From Trichoplax adhaerens (Eukaryota > Placozoa > Uniplacotomia > Trichoplacea > Trichoplacidae), in the NCBI RefSeq assembly GCF_000150275.1, contig NW_002060962.1, positions 834,136 to 898,135 of the forward strand: a stretch of DNA of 64,000 nucleotides, in the 5' to 3' direction. Both the position numbers and the translations under genes were made by a program. Every line of letters begins with the position of its first letter. The stretch's first letter is position 1. Below are positions 51,500 to 63,798 of the stretch, piece after piece. The notes below the pieces were generated by a model. That model was not told where the DNA came from. It did no database searches and saw only the letters and a list, made by a program, of their open reading frames with translations.

Positions 51500-52470
51500 C
51501 TATCCGTTATTTCACCCTTTGCGAAAATGTAGTCACATATAAAATGCAAAAAAAGCCAACATAATAAAATTCCATAACTTTAAGATATCGTTGTCTGTTA
51601 TTGAGTAAAATTATGCGCAATTGGATTTTTTATAATAATTTCATCCAAGGGTAAGAAGAATTTTAATTTATACAATCGTCACATAATCTTATCAGTGCAT
51701 GCTTTTATAAATTTGTCTATACCTTCTGCAAAGGATAGTTTACAGCTCATCTTAAGAGATAAACAGAAAATTCGACAAAAATATGATGACACAGGTACAG
51801 CTATCGTGTAATTCTAGCGTATACTATACAAATTTACTTAGTATTTAGCTTAAGATTGGATTATATGTTGTAAATGATCTAGGTACTGAGTTATACTTCC
51901 GCCTGAATAAATCTCCATTAATAGAATTTTTTCTGTAATTTCCAAGCACATACAAGTAGAATAGAATATCAGCCTCTAGTCTATAGAAACTAAATATAAC
52001 TACGAGAAGCGAGATTTAGCAAAATTGATTAATGAGCAGTACATAATTCTATGAGTATAATTTCTTATTTAGATATAAATTTGTTATGACTCAGTCTGAA
52101 TTTTATGAAAGCGTGCTCAACTTTCGCTGAGTGTACAACAAATAAGGTTTAGTCCTTTTCTGAAGGTGGACGAATTGATTTAATTTTTTGCTTGTTTGAG
52201 AAAGAAAAATAGTTCTTCCTTCTTTTTGAAGGAATAAAATGCACCTCTCTCTATATATAATTTACCATTGGTGTGAACACGTGTATCTTATCTAACATTA
52301 TGATAACATTCTTGAGGTGCTTTTTTACAGCATAAAGCAGTTGACTAATAAACATATTTGTACCACACAAAGGCAATTTAACAAGACCGATACGGCGATA
52401 CGAAATAGCAGTAACAAACTATACAGGGCGATTTAATTTCTCGTCTAAATATCATATTATTGTAGTACAC
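51500..52470. other. Intergenic DNA, no gene seen
   Basis: No coding stretch. A short imperfect inverted repeat (AAAATGCACCTC near 52236 and GAGGTGCTTTT near 52314) is the only structure noticed. Confidence 0.4.
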
Positions 52471-52475
52471 ATCGG

Positions 52476-53062
52476 TGTCACAACCCTCACTTGTGGCAAA
52501 GGAAAGTAAAGAACTCTAGTGTAGTTACTTAAAACTTGGGCTATTTCTCCCAGAACTTTCAGTTTCTATGAGAGAAGTATTTGAGAACTCGATTTCTCGG
52601 CTGATCTCCACAGACGACTGACTAATTATTACACTATTCTTCACGATATGAGTCTTGCCGTTTCTTGAGCAATTACTTTCTTTATTCTACAAACACACGC
52701 GCTTAAATAGGTTTCTACAGTGAATTCCAATATTAACGAGTGAGAATTCATGCTTTACAAGTTACATTAATTAGTATAATACCATTACTAAATATACATG
52801 TCGATATCCTCAGACTTAGATAGCTACAAGCTATCAGGTGTTAAGACGCTTAACCTTCGTCCATATACAGCTCAATTTTTAGAGATTAACACAACTTATA
52901 AACCTACAGTAAATTAACTGCTAACAACTTCTATTTTTATCTCATTTCTACATCCTATTATCAGCTACAAGCGCATTAAAACATAGCACATAACCTTATC
53001 TTATCTATTCATAAGCATTCATTAATTTACAGTTACTTAATTAGTAACGGCGTACCGTGACA
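52476..53062 (-). mobile_element. Solo LTR 5 (587 bp, target duplication ATCGG, minus orientation)
   Basis: Reads TGTCACAACC...ACCGTGACA on the plus strand, with ATCGG on both sides (52471-52475 and 53063-53067). On the minus strand a TTTATAAG box lies near 52896 and AATAAA at 52681-52686, so the LTR reads leftward. Its start (TGTCACGGTACG on the minus strand) and its end (GGTTGTGACA) match the LTR 3/LTR 4 family. Confidence 0.8.
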
Positions 53063-53067
53063 ATCGG

Positions 53068-54601
53068 CTTCGTGGAAAAACCTTTCTCTTGCGGCATTCT
53101 AAGGAGTAATAAACTAGCAGACATCCACAATTACTGGAATAAATTAAATAATTCAGTAATAAGATAGAAATTCTCCAAGTATAAATTAACTATTGTTAGC
53201 ATCGCTATGGAAATATGTATTCTTCCTATATTGATGCACTATATTACTAGATTTTTACTTGTAAGCCGGTTATATGGCTAGTTTAGTTGATTATGCTGTA
53301 CATTATGGTACCATAATTTCATAATATTGGTGAACACCAATCGCCAATATAGTTTAATTTATCTGTAGGTACTCCAGAAATGCAAAACCAACTATAGTAT
53401 CACCTGCATGTAACGATTTGCATGTCAAGTACATAAATTCTACTTTGTTAATAAGCTTGTAGTTGGAAATAAAATCTAATGCAATCATCCTACCGGTTGG
53501 AAGAAAGGTATTACTTATTGGATTTTAAGCCCTTTAGCATCATCAATACTAAAATTAGTTTATCTACATTACCGTACAGCAGTAAATTGTTTTATTATAC
53601 ATACATACTTCTAATTTTTATCGAGTAAACATTAAGTACATTCCTTAAATATTGAAAATAATCAAATTTTTTTGATCGTCATTTAAGACAAAGCGTACAA
53701 AGTACAAAGACATTTCAAGTTTTATTTGCTAGGTAAAACAATTGAGACTTTGAAAACTTCAGCAGAATTACTGTTACTATTTACATGACATTTTTTAGGG
53801 TGGGACACTGTATTATTTAACGGTTCTACTTAATTTAATGGCATTAACTGATACATCCGGCCATAAAATTGCATGACTTCATAGTTAATGTTAGTATTAC
53901 ATCTTTATTTATTGCACTACTATCACCTTAAAAGACGAATAGGGCGTATTGCAAGCGTAATGTGATCATAACATTTGCTGTTATACAGTAAATTCTCAGA
54001 GTTTGTTGTTTGGTCTACTGGCATCCTTTTGCATGCTAGTTGGTTTTCCATGATCGCACTAACTCTGTTGAATTATCCTTAAATTATCAATGATTTAATC
54101 ATAGATTGATCATCAAAAATTGATCATTGATACCTTTTGGCTTAATAGAGATACAAGCCTTCAACGTAAATGAGCCAAATTTGATCGACATGCTTAAATA
54201 GAAGCACATGATATAGTGGTAAAGTCATATATCCAAATTTAGAACTCCTTACTTTTCGAGTAAGTCTCTACTTTCAGCGAAATAGGACAATGTGATGTTA
54301 ACTGTTGAATTTACGAGCACGTGATAGACAATTATATATATTATAGACTTGGGCTGGAAGGACTATGATGATTTGAAGCAATTGCTAGGGCCAACACCAT
54401 AGCTAGATACCTGAATATACTTATTTATTGTTAGCAACAATCACAGACTGCATAGAGCGGACGGTATAGGAGCTAGAATTATACGTTTTAGTTGATTTAG
54501 GCGCTCGTCGATAATATTTCTTGGTTGGGAAAGCTAACTTAATTTCCAACTGATTTTATAACTTTCAACTACTAAACTGATAGGAGCTATGTTATAGCGC
54601 T
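53068..54601. other. Intergenic DNA, no gene seen
   Basis: No coding stretch is supported. It presumably includes the promoter of the four-TM gene starting at 54602. Confidence 0.4.
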
Positions 54602-57244
54602 ATGTCTACAATCCCATTGCATTCTCATCCATCAGAAAGCCTTGAAGGTTTCCAAACATACGCTGCTATGTGGTCCACTATACCACGTCATCTACGGCGG
54701 CATTTATTTCGAATTGGCATCGCTATGTTGTTATTTGGTTTTCTAAGTGTTATTTTTGGTATTGTTGGATATTTCTTACCTGCTTATCTGCTGAATGTGA
54801 ATATTGTCATTGGCGCAGATATATGGATGGGAGTATTTGTAAGTCTATTGAAGTTAATAGATTTGACGAATGATTGAGCTATCGTGCTTTCAGAGTAATA
54901 GTTAAAGCGATAAATTCTTGACGATTGGCGTGAGTGTGGAATTATTAATTACTTTAATTGGTTTAATTTATATGCCGTGTGATTTAAAGAGAAGCCCTTC
55001 TTTTAATAATTTATATTAGCTAACTGCTGTTTTTTCCTAAATGATGCTCTAGTATATGATTCCTGGTACTTTTGCGATAGCATCCGAAATACGTCGAAAC
55101 GTTCGAGCTCTGGTAAGATTTTAGAATTTTAAAAAGAGCAGTGATAATTATTGACAGATTTACTGTGCCATGGAAAGTTGTATCGATCTCTTAGCATGAA
55201 AGTAGTTCATTTTACGTAGTTTCAAATTACTATTATAGGCTTCGTAGTACTTAAATGTAGCCTTTTTAGTTCGAATTCAGTCATTTTAATTACAAACTAA
55301 GACTAACTGAGGTTCAATTTGCTTTATTGTTCAACAGACTCATTGCTATTATGCGTTTAGCATTCTGATTTTTCTAATGTCTATCGCTCACTTCGTACTA
55401 TGCATATTGGGCATTCTCAGTCCTACATTTTGGCACAGCTTGGTGTCATTATTGATAGCATTTTCGATGTTTGTTTTATCTTTGACGACGATGATAATAC
55501 TATCTGCGAGCATCTATTGCAGTTGTTGTCGATGTGCATCTTGTACGGCTACCGAATTGGTAAGTTTTTATATTTAATTAATGATTCTGCTGCACAGTGC
55601 TCGTTGCGTAACTAGTGTAAAACGATATAGATTGTTAGTATTTTTTTCGTAGTTTGATTCTGATGTGCTATGCATCTGTTACTAATTCAGTTTCACCATC
55701 TTCAACATTATCGATCATCATATTTGGTAATATAAGTTTTTGCTATTCTGTATTTCTTTATTGCAAATCCGAAATAGCACAGTACCAACTTTAATGATTG
55801 CAATAGCGTTAGTTTCAGACTCATAGTTGGATACATGATTTAAGTAGTAAGACTCATTACGTTGTCATGATTAGGGAAAGTAAGACTCATTATGTTATCA
55901 TGATTATGAAACTTTGGTTACTTTTAATAGACTGTCGTACTATTAATTTTCGCATAGAAGGATATGATATCGTTTAAGGTTTACTATACAAGTTAATGAT
56001 AAAATTAGAAGTACTTGCAAACATCACATTGTTATTTACAGTTAGTATTAACAAATTCAAGCATGGTCATGTTGTTAGTGTGATGAATACACTAGTTTTA
56101 ATTTCGTAGGAAACGATGTTAATCGTAAAATTCGCTCATATGACGAGTCTAGTAAGTTAATAGATGTTATTCAATAATATAGTTTTTGTTTATCATCTTC
56201 GGGTTGTAAACAAGCTAAGGATATAAGTAGTTAGGGTAATGTAATAGAGATTGCCTTCGTGCTTGAATTTTAGTTTGCGATCGTAGAACCTTTTGTTAAC
56301 GATAGGCCCTGCAATAAAGTATTCACCCCGAATCATTTATAATTAGAATTATTGAAGAACGAAAAGAAGCAGATTTATTTCATGAGGATTACAATCTATA
56401 GACGAAATGATTCTCACAAGTATTTATATATATGGATTTAATGCTTACCGGTATTCAATTGTAGGACAATGCTAACGATGGGGATTATTCGAATATTGCT
56501 CGCAGTCAATCTGGAAATACAAATGATTTCGGTGCTTCCACTCGAGGAATTGACCTAATGAAGAAAAAGCCTGAATTTAAAGGCGCATTGGATGTAAATC
56601 CTACTGTGACTTTACCACAACTTTCAGAGAAAAATAGTAAAAACTATATCAAAAATATCAACGATTACAGTAAGATATACTCACAACTACGTATAATTTC
56701 CAATGTGATTGCCTTTATTAAATAATTTATATGAAATAAATATAAAATTTGATGATACGACATCGCAAACATGTATTAGTAAAGCAATTCCCTTTGTTAT
56801 CTAGATAATTGGATTCCTCAAGCTAGACAACCAATATTATTACGTAGAGAACATGATAAAATGTACGCGTTGGTTCCTCAAATTGTCTTAACCACTGATT
56901 CTATAGATATAGGAAATATACTGAAATCAGGGAATTATACTAGATCGAAATATGATATACAACTACAACAACAGCAACTAAATAGAATTACAGCAGTAAA
57001 CGTACCGCAGTCACAGCAATTAAGGAGACCAGAATTACAAGCTCAACAGATACAACAACCCTTGATGCAAGGACAACAGGAACAATTAGAACAACAACAA
57101 AAGCTTATTAAGGAGCAGCAACAACTCATTGGCATGTTACAGAAGCAGCAGGAGGAAATAAAACAACAGCAATCACAAATATTGCAACAAGGATCGCAGG
57201 TACCATCCCCGCAAATACAGTCTCCTCAGCAGGAATTTCAATAA
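54602..57244 (+). CDS. CD20/MS4A-like four-TM protein with Gln-rich tail
   Basis: Exons 54602-54838, 55053-55112, 55338-55559, 56465-56669 and 56805-57244 keep one frame throughout (intron phases 0, 0, 0, 1) and give 387 residues. Four hydrophobic segments are visible: about 37-61, 74-91 (split by intron 1), 103-127 and 132-157, with short loops and a cytosolic Cys cluster (Cys 160, 162, 163, 165, 168) just after TM4 that could be palmitoylated. Exon 4 is a polar tail. Exon 5 adds a Gln-rich region from about residue 295 to the end that looks coiled-coil-prone. The TM1-TM2 layout and the GxFxIxxE-type TM2 end fit the MS4A/CD20-like group of membrane adaptors and channel-associated proteins. 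TMEM176-like or other tetraspan families are alternatives. The poly(A) signal is at 57354-57359. Confidence 0.8.
55671..55681 (+). promoter_or_regulatory. TGCATCTGTTA word in intron 3 of the four-TM gene
   Basis: A one-base variant of the word found upstream of the peptide genes, identical to the orphan copy at 33365-33375 and followed by CTAATTCAG. Function unknown; it may be coincidence. Confidence 0.25.
55815..55911 (+). repeat. Short tandem repeat in intron 3 of the four-TM gene
   Basis: Two good copies of a roughly 33-bp unit (GTAAGACTCATTAYGTTRTC followed by ATGATTA) start at 55847 and 55880. A weaker third copy (CAGACTCATAGTTGG...ATGATT) lies just before them. Confidence 0.7.
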
Positions 57245-57353
57245 CTGCTTAACACAATCGCAAATATTGCAACAAGTACCCACTTCTTCTCCCCAACAAC
57301 TGCAAGTGCTACAAGAAGCTTCCTATTTAGTACCTTAAAAAACGAGAGATTAT

Positions 57354-57359
57354 AATAAA
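57354..57359 (+). terminator. Poly(A) signal of the first four-TM gene
   Basis: AATAAA lies 110 bases past the stop codon. Confidence 0.55.
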
Positions 57360-57558
57360 GGACGTAGCCACTGCTGCTACTTCCGTATCAACAGTATTCT
57401 TTGTAACCTTGCAAAGGCTAAGTTGTAACTGTAAAAATTTTAGGTTATCAAGATTCCTTTGTATACCAATAGTATATAAGCTTAATTGAAGGATGACTAT
57501 ATTGATGAGAATTTTTTGATAATAATTGCAATATTTTGATATTATAGCACTCTATATG

Positions 57559-58046
57559 TGTAGTATATTTAGTTGTTACTGTAATTTTTAGATATTTTCT
57601 TAAATATAGACATTTTGTTATGTTCCGAATATAGATATCTCCATATATTCTATAGTCTATTTCAACTATGTTCAAATATAGCTTGTCATGTTTAGTTATT
57701 TATAGCACCTACAGTCTTCGCTATTTCCTTCAATCATTTTCTATTATATAGCCTGTTTATGGTATATGATGTATCTAATTCTACAATTCTGCTCTCTGCA
57801 AGTGTTCTCTATCTAAAACTATAAATACTGATGATTTCTGCCTCAGATTTGTTCTGTTGCACTTATTAGTATTACTATCTACACACGTTACTTCACGACA
57901 GCTTACACACTGATCTACCAATAACTTCCTCACTGTACCTAGTTATTCTCTGTAATAAATATCTCTTTTGCTAATAACCCCTCGTATCATTATTGTAGAA
58001 TACCTAAGGAGTCCACGTCCGCAGACCCTTCGAACCCTCTATCACA
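57559..58046 (+). mobile_element. Solo LTR 6 (488 bp, target duplication ATATG)
   Basis: Starts TGTAGTAT and ends CTATCACA, with ATATG on both sides (57554-57558 and 58047-58051). TATAAATA at 57830 and AATAAA at 57954-57959 give the U3-R-U5 order on the plus strand. The U5 part is richer in C than its surroundings. It sits between the first and second four-TM genes. The AT-rich target duplication makes chance agreement more likely than for the others. Confidence 0.7.
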
Positions 58047-58051
58047 ATATG

Positions 58052-60242
58052 TATAAGTGCAGAATATATCGATCGATACGTAGAGTTTAATATACTAGAC
58101 GTTGAACAAACGTTGCTTAGAAAAATAATTCGTGCAAGTGAGACTCATTTCTGTTATCTCTCTTGAAGTCGAAGATGCATATATATATTTTGTAGTAATC
58201 CCCCTCTCCCATTTGATTGTATCGATAGCTATATTTGGTATATTCAGATTTTTGAGAATAGATTTTATCATGATGCTACTATTTGATAATTGCTAATTAC
58301 GATACTGGAAATTGCTGATTTTCTAATACTAGCCACTTAATCAATTACGGTACAAGATTTATGTTGTTTTGATATACGCTAATTATGAAGATGTCACGCA
58401 CCACACGATGTTGGAAATTTATGATAGAAGAGAAATGAGATTTTAAGCAGATTGGTTCACACAATAAAAATATTAATGATCTACTTAAGCAAAGTCTTTT
58501 TTTTGATGATTTAAGCCTAATTACAGGCAGTTTTGTTGGCGTAAATAGATCGAACAAAAGGCATATAAGGACTGGAGAGAAGCGCCTCCAGTAAGCTTCT
58601 TATTTTTAAGCTCAGGATACATTAAATTAGATTCTTGATACAAATAATTATTACTCTGCTATCCTTAACTCAGTAATAAAATCAGTTTTTTACCTTCTAT
58701 ACTGACAAAAACAAATATTTTGTGAGATACTTGTATTAAAAATTATTATTATACTTATATCATTTTTCGTAAATGACTCTATTTGAATAAGTGAAGCGAA
58801 ATAAATCTTGGTGGATAATTTGCTTCCTGGAAAGGATTTGTTCATGCTAATTTCATTTACAGAGTATTACTCTACGACCAATGTAATTGAAAGTTGTTCG
58901 ACCTGATGTACCTTATTGCAGATTTCACTTTTTCAGTTCTTAATAAACATTTTTACTGTTATTAATGGAAGTACGATAAGAAGTTCTTCGTAAAGATTTA
59001 GAAGTAGTTTGTGAATTGCACAAATCTGATTTCAAATTATTTTACTGTCGCTGTAATTTTAACAAGAAATTTAGAGTTGTAATTCGTACTTTAATCTTAT
59101 AAAGATTTTTTCATCTCCTTTAAATATATTTATGATGATAGCTAGCGGTAGCGATCATTCTTATTCTTATCGCTACCATCCCCTGTCTGAGATTGAACTA
59201 TTTGAGATTCCTTCTATATGAGGTGATTTAATATAAACTACCTTGATTGGCTTGATAAAATATTTCAAGGGTGCTGGAAAATATGAGTTATGGTAATTTT
59301 TTCAGGTTCTGCGGCTTTACTTTATATAGTTAAATTAATTTCAATAATACAATTAATCAGCTATCTTCATGAACTATAAGAATAGTTTCTTATAAATTGC
59401 ACGATAACATTCCCTTAAGGAAGAGTGTATATAGATTGTGATTGTGATACAGTAGCATACTATTGAGAAATTCGAAATTGTCAACGGTATATAATTTTCT
59501 GCATAAAGTTATGATAAGCTGTTGCTGATATACGTATTTACGTTCTTTAGCGGAATAGTTATCTCCTAACTTTAGTTCAGTCAGGTAGTTCTCTTAAGAG
59601 CTGTAATTATCAAGAGATGGAGAAACCTGTTAATTTTTGCTAATTCAGTAGCATAACATACTCGTACAACTCAGGTTTAATTCCTAAAATTTTGAAGAAA
59701 GATAATTCTTGTAACGATATTTCCAATGTCATCTAAGATTACTGGATGAAGCTTATCATTCAATAATTGCATACTTAAGCTACATCTGTATTTATAGTTT
59801 AAAATAATGAAATTCATGCAAATTAGTGCGTTAATATAAAAGTTTGGTAAATATTTCATCGGTTTTGTCTTTGTTTTCTATATGATATTTACGCATATGT
59901 GATTTACTCGCATTAATTATTAGTCAGTGAGTTTAATAGACTTAATTTGTCGACTGCCGCTTTATTACTGAATTATTGGAATTTACAGTAAAATAATTAC
60001 TATAGATTAAGGTGTAACACGTGATACCTGTAAAATACGTGGGAAACTTGTTTGTTGGTTGCTAAATCCCGAACGTTGATAATCACTATTGTCAGAATAG
60101 GTTGTATTGGTGAATCAAAAGTTGCATAAAGTGGCATTTACTGCTAAAGAGCATTTTATACCGTAGTTAGAGCATTAGAATAGAGAATCGAAATAATCCT
60201 TGTAATATTCACGAGCTTTTATAAAAGATACGGTAACGAAGT
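58052..60242. other. Intergenic DNA between the four-TM genes
   Basis: No gene seen. It contains a small perfect hairpin: GGTAGCGAT at 59147-59155 and ATCGCTACC at 59169-59177 with a 13-base loop. Confidence 0.4.
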
Positions 60243-61750
60243 ATGGCATCGGATAGCTTTCAATACGGACAGTTAGAGGAAGATCTAAATCAAATATCAG
60301 GACTGAAGAGCCTCGTTCTAGAAGGCCGATATCGTCATGCTTCATTTGGTTTAGCAATTAGTTTATTCGTAACAGGTTTGATAAGCAGCATTATAGGTGG
60401 AATTGGATATATGATGCCAGGATACGAAACTAACTTCAGCATCGTTATCGGACAAGACGTTTGGATCGGATTGATTGTAAGCATCGCTCTAAAGGGAATA
60501 CAAAACTACCATCCAGAGCATGCATAGATTAATGAATCTGGAATTTTTGTGATAAATGAAGTCGGTGAATTTTTTACTAACGCTAAATATCGTCTATTAG
60601 TATTCTATGACCGGACTGTTTGGAATAATAACTTACTACAATCAAACGAATCCACATCTTGTAAGATATTTATCGTCATTTATTACGATTTAAAAGATAT
60701 ATTAATCACTTTAACAATTTAAACTTTGAAGTTATAAGGATAACAATCACCATCAATTTTTGTTATTTCAGATGCATACTTATTACTCATTCTCAATCCT
60801 GGCTTTCCATGCTGCCATTGCCCAATTTATATTAGGCCTAATTCCATGTTTTGGCTATATATTTGTGTTATGGCATAACATCATAACTATGATTTTATCC
60901 CTTTTCGCGATCAGCTTTTCTCTTGCTTGCGTCATAATACTCTCAAAGGCTATATATTGCTGTGGAACAACGGTAACGTGAAATACATAACGAGATATAT
61001 ATATAACGCTAAGTATAAATATGATACATACGATTAAGTAATATACGAACGCAAGTTAGTTTATAGATAGATTTAACACGACTACTAATCTATCTATTAG
61101 GAACCGCTTTAGGATATTGAAACATTACATAAACATTACATAAACATTCTCTGATTACCTGCAACAGTTTATTAGATTGCATTAGTCTTTTCTCTTGAGT
61201 AAGGGAACCTTAATTTCATTCTAAATGAGTATCCATCTTATCCGTTATAATTTAGAATGCTCGTACGATGTACTATGAAAATACTACAAATCCCAACCAA
61301 GCCGCTACTTTACAACAGCCATCAGGACAACCAGGTAAAAGTGTCATATACTCGTACGGTATCGTTTTATAAAATATATTTACTTATCTAAATCAGTTTA
61401 GTGGATGATTAAATGATTTTAGTAAAGTTGAATAAATTTCGGTATAACCACGTTAAAAAATTTGAATATGCATACAGTATTTCTGTGCTATTTAAGAACA
61501 GCGTAGCATAATCATGACCGGTACATTCTGCTATTACTGTTATTTAATTTGCTCGGTACTTAGTTTATATCAAAGTCAGTAGTTAAAGTTCAAGTGAATT
61601 GTTCTTAATCCAAAAATACTAATTAAATATATTTTATTTTCGCCAATAGGAGCAATAATAATGCCTTCAAATCGATTAGTAAATTTAAATCAAGAAACTT
61701 CAGGCGCTTATACCATCCTTTCTGAGGCTACAGATAATTCTAATTCATGA
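60243..61750 (+). CDS. CD20/MS4A-like four-TM protein, second gene
   Basis: Exons 60243-60476, 60601-60660, 60772-60972, 61256-61334 and 61650-61750 have intron phases 0, 0, 0, 1 and give 224 residues. The exon plan copies that of the gene at 54602: the second exon is 60 bp in both, the first intron interrupts TM2, and the third exon carries TM3 and TM4. TM segments are at about 33-57, 74-91, 103-127 and 133-156, followed by a CC pair near 160. The shared INxVIGxDxW-type motif before TM2 (here SIVIGQDVWIG) matches NIVIGADIWMG in the first gene. The tail is short and polar, without the Gln-rich region. It is a tandem paralogue and probably a plasma-membrane protein; its precise role is unknown. 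Confidence 0.8.
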
Positions 61751-61754
61751 ATTT

Positions 61755-63798
61755 GATTATACTATTTACTAGCTATTCAAGTTGTCGAAATAGAAATATT
61801 CTATACTAGATTGAAAGACTCACATGGAACTTTATATAGTTTGCTGAATCATCTAAGTAATTCTTAAATAAGTTCTTAATCAAATTCACTTAGTACGGTA
61901 CTTAATCAAACACATTTATTGAGCAGTAGTTAACTAAAAATGTTGCCCAATCAAGGTATGCAAAGGATAATACATATGAGATAAAGGTGTTGAACACAAC
62001 ATTATAATTTATTTATTTCTAATTTGATGCCATGAATTATAATTTTACGACAAAAAACTATATTGTGCAAATTTAAATCAACTTTATCGTGAAAACATTA
62101 GCTAGCCAAGTAAAAATTATCAAAAAATTAATTATTTTAGTAATACTCGAAAATTTAATAACTAATGAATCAGTTGTTTTAAAAAAAAAAAAGAACACAT
62201 ATTAAAACTTGCTTAGACAGTAAAAATTCGATGGTGATAAATCTCGTGGCCGCCCAATCTATTTTGTACACTTTGCGATGGATTGTAAGTTTGGTTGTTC
62301 CAGATATTGGACACTATAGATTAAAATTTATGAATGCATTCTACTAGCATGAAGATGTCTTATACGAAGGTAATTAAATTGAAATTGTGTACCTAATGGT
62401 CACTTCTTGGGCATTATTAATCATATTGGAATACAAGAAATTTTAAAGAGATAATAGTTTAATGTCTTAGATACCGTATACTATGGCAGCAGGCTTTTGC
62501 TAGAATGGAAACATTACAAGGGATCTAGTTCTTTTTAATTGTTAAAAGAGTCTCAATATATGCTCTGAGAGTATTCTTTTTTTCATAACCTTTTAGATAG
62601 TAAGAAATTATTCTATTCTGTGCTGCTAAAATAATACTGCAGTTAATAATAAGCTTATTGCCATCTAAATAAGTAGAATGCTTTCTTGCATATTGAGGCT
62701 ACCGACATTAAATCATGCTGCTGATGCATTTCAGCTTTAAGAAAATGTATATGTAATAGTAAAGAGAATGATAGTATTAGCGTTTATCGACGATATACGC
62801 TATATGTATAGTACTTATGGGTAATTGCTATAGCAACCGAGTGTTAACAGAATTAAACGCGGCCATAGGTTCATGATACAATTTTTACTCTTTATGATTA
62901 TACTGTAAGTAGTTCATTATATTCTTCTTGAGTGAAATCTATTAAACTAATACTGTAGATTCTCATATTAATTATCTATTAAACTGTTAGAGTTAATCTA
63001 GTCACCTAGCATGATATACATAACGATGGTAATTTTAAATGCTAAATTTTAGTAACTACCATGGGCGAACGAATAGGTAGTCGATGATAACTTATCCTTT
63101 TTACGCAGCTTATCTGCGTCTAAATTACCATTGATCATTTGCAATTATAATAATTGAATCTATTAGTAGTCATAAATTGATCCTGCACTACTTATAATCA
63201 AATCAGAGGCGTGGCTAGTAGGCTTCTTGATATGTTTGAGGTTGATTTTCTTCATTATATTTACATTCCTTTTACACAATGAGGGTGGAAAAATTATTGT
63301 GCAACTAGTTACCTTAGATAATATATGGTATGCTTTGTTCGTGCTCTGCCTTGTAATTGATAATTTAAATAATTTTGACTTCATTAGCGTAGAAGTTGAT
63401 ACTGAAATACTTTCTAGTGCATTGGTTTAATAACTTTTCCTGTAATTATAATTACCACTTTTGTATATTTATGCAGAATAAAATACACTGTAGCCACATA
63501 TACTCAGACTTCACATGAATATTAGAATTGATTGACTAATAAGTCTGTGTTGCTTAGCAGCTGAGCACGACGTTTTCGTAGGCTTTTGATTTCGGTCCGT
63601 TATCAATTGTTCATCCAACATTTTAATCTTTAATTAGATCTTGCACAGTAGAACAACAATTAATATTTTTGATAACTCTGGTATACGTGTACAGACAACA
63701 TTAAAGTAGCTAGAGATAAAATATTAACAATTATAATAGATCGAAAGAGTCTATAAAATCTTCAGTTGACTAATCAATAGGTGAATATTCTGGGTACT
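61755..63798. other. Intergenic DNA, no gene seen
   Basis: The 67-codon hydrophobic frame at 63227-63430 lacks the family motif and splice context. Nothing else is supported. Confidence 0.35.

Noticed and set aside
51235-51549. A 104-codon minus-strand frame
   Set aside because: Shadow of exon 2 of peptide gene 5.
63227-63430. A hydrophobic 67-codon frame as another four-TM gene
   Set aside because: It lacks the motif before TM2, the usual donor and any neighbouring exons.
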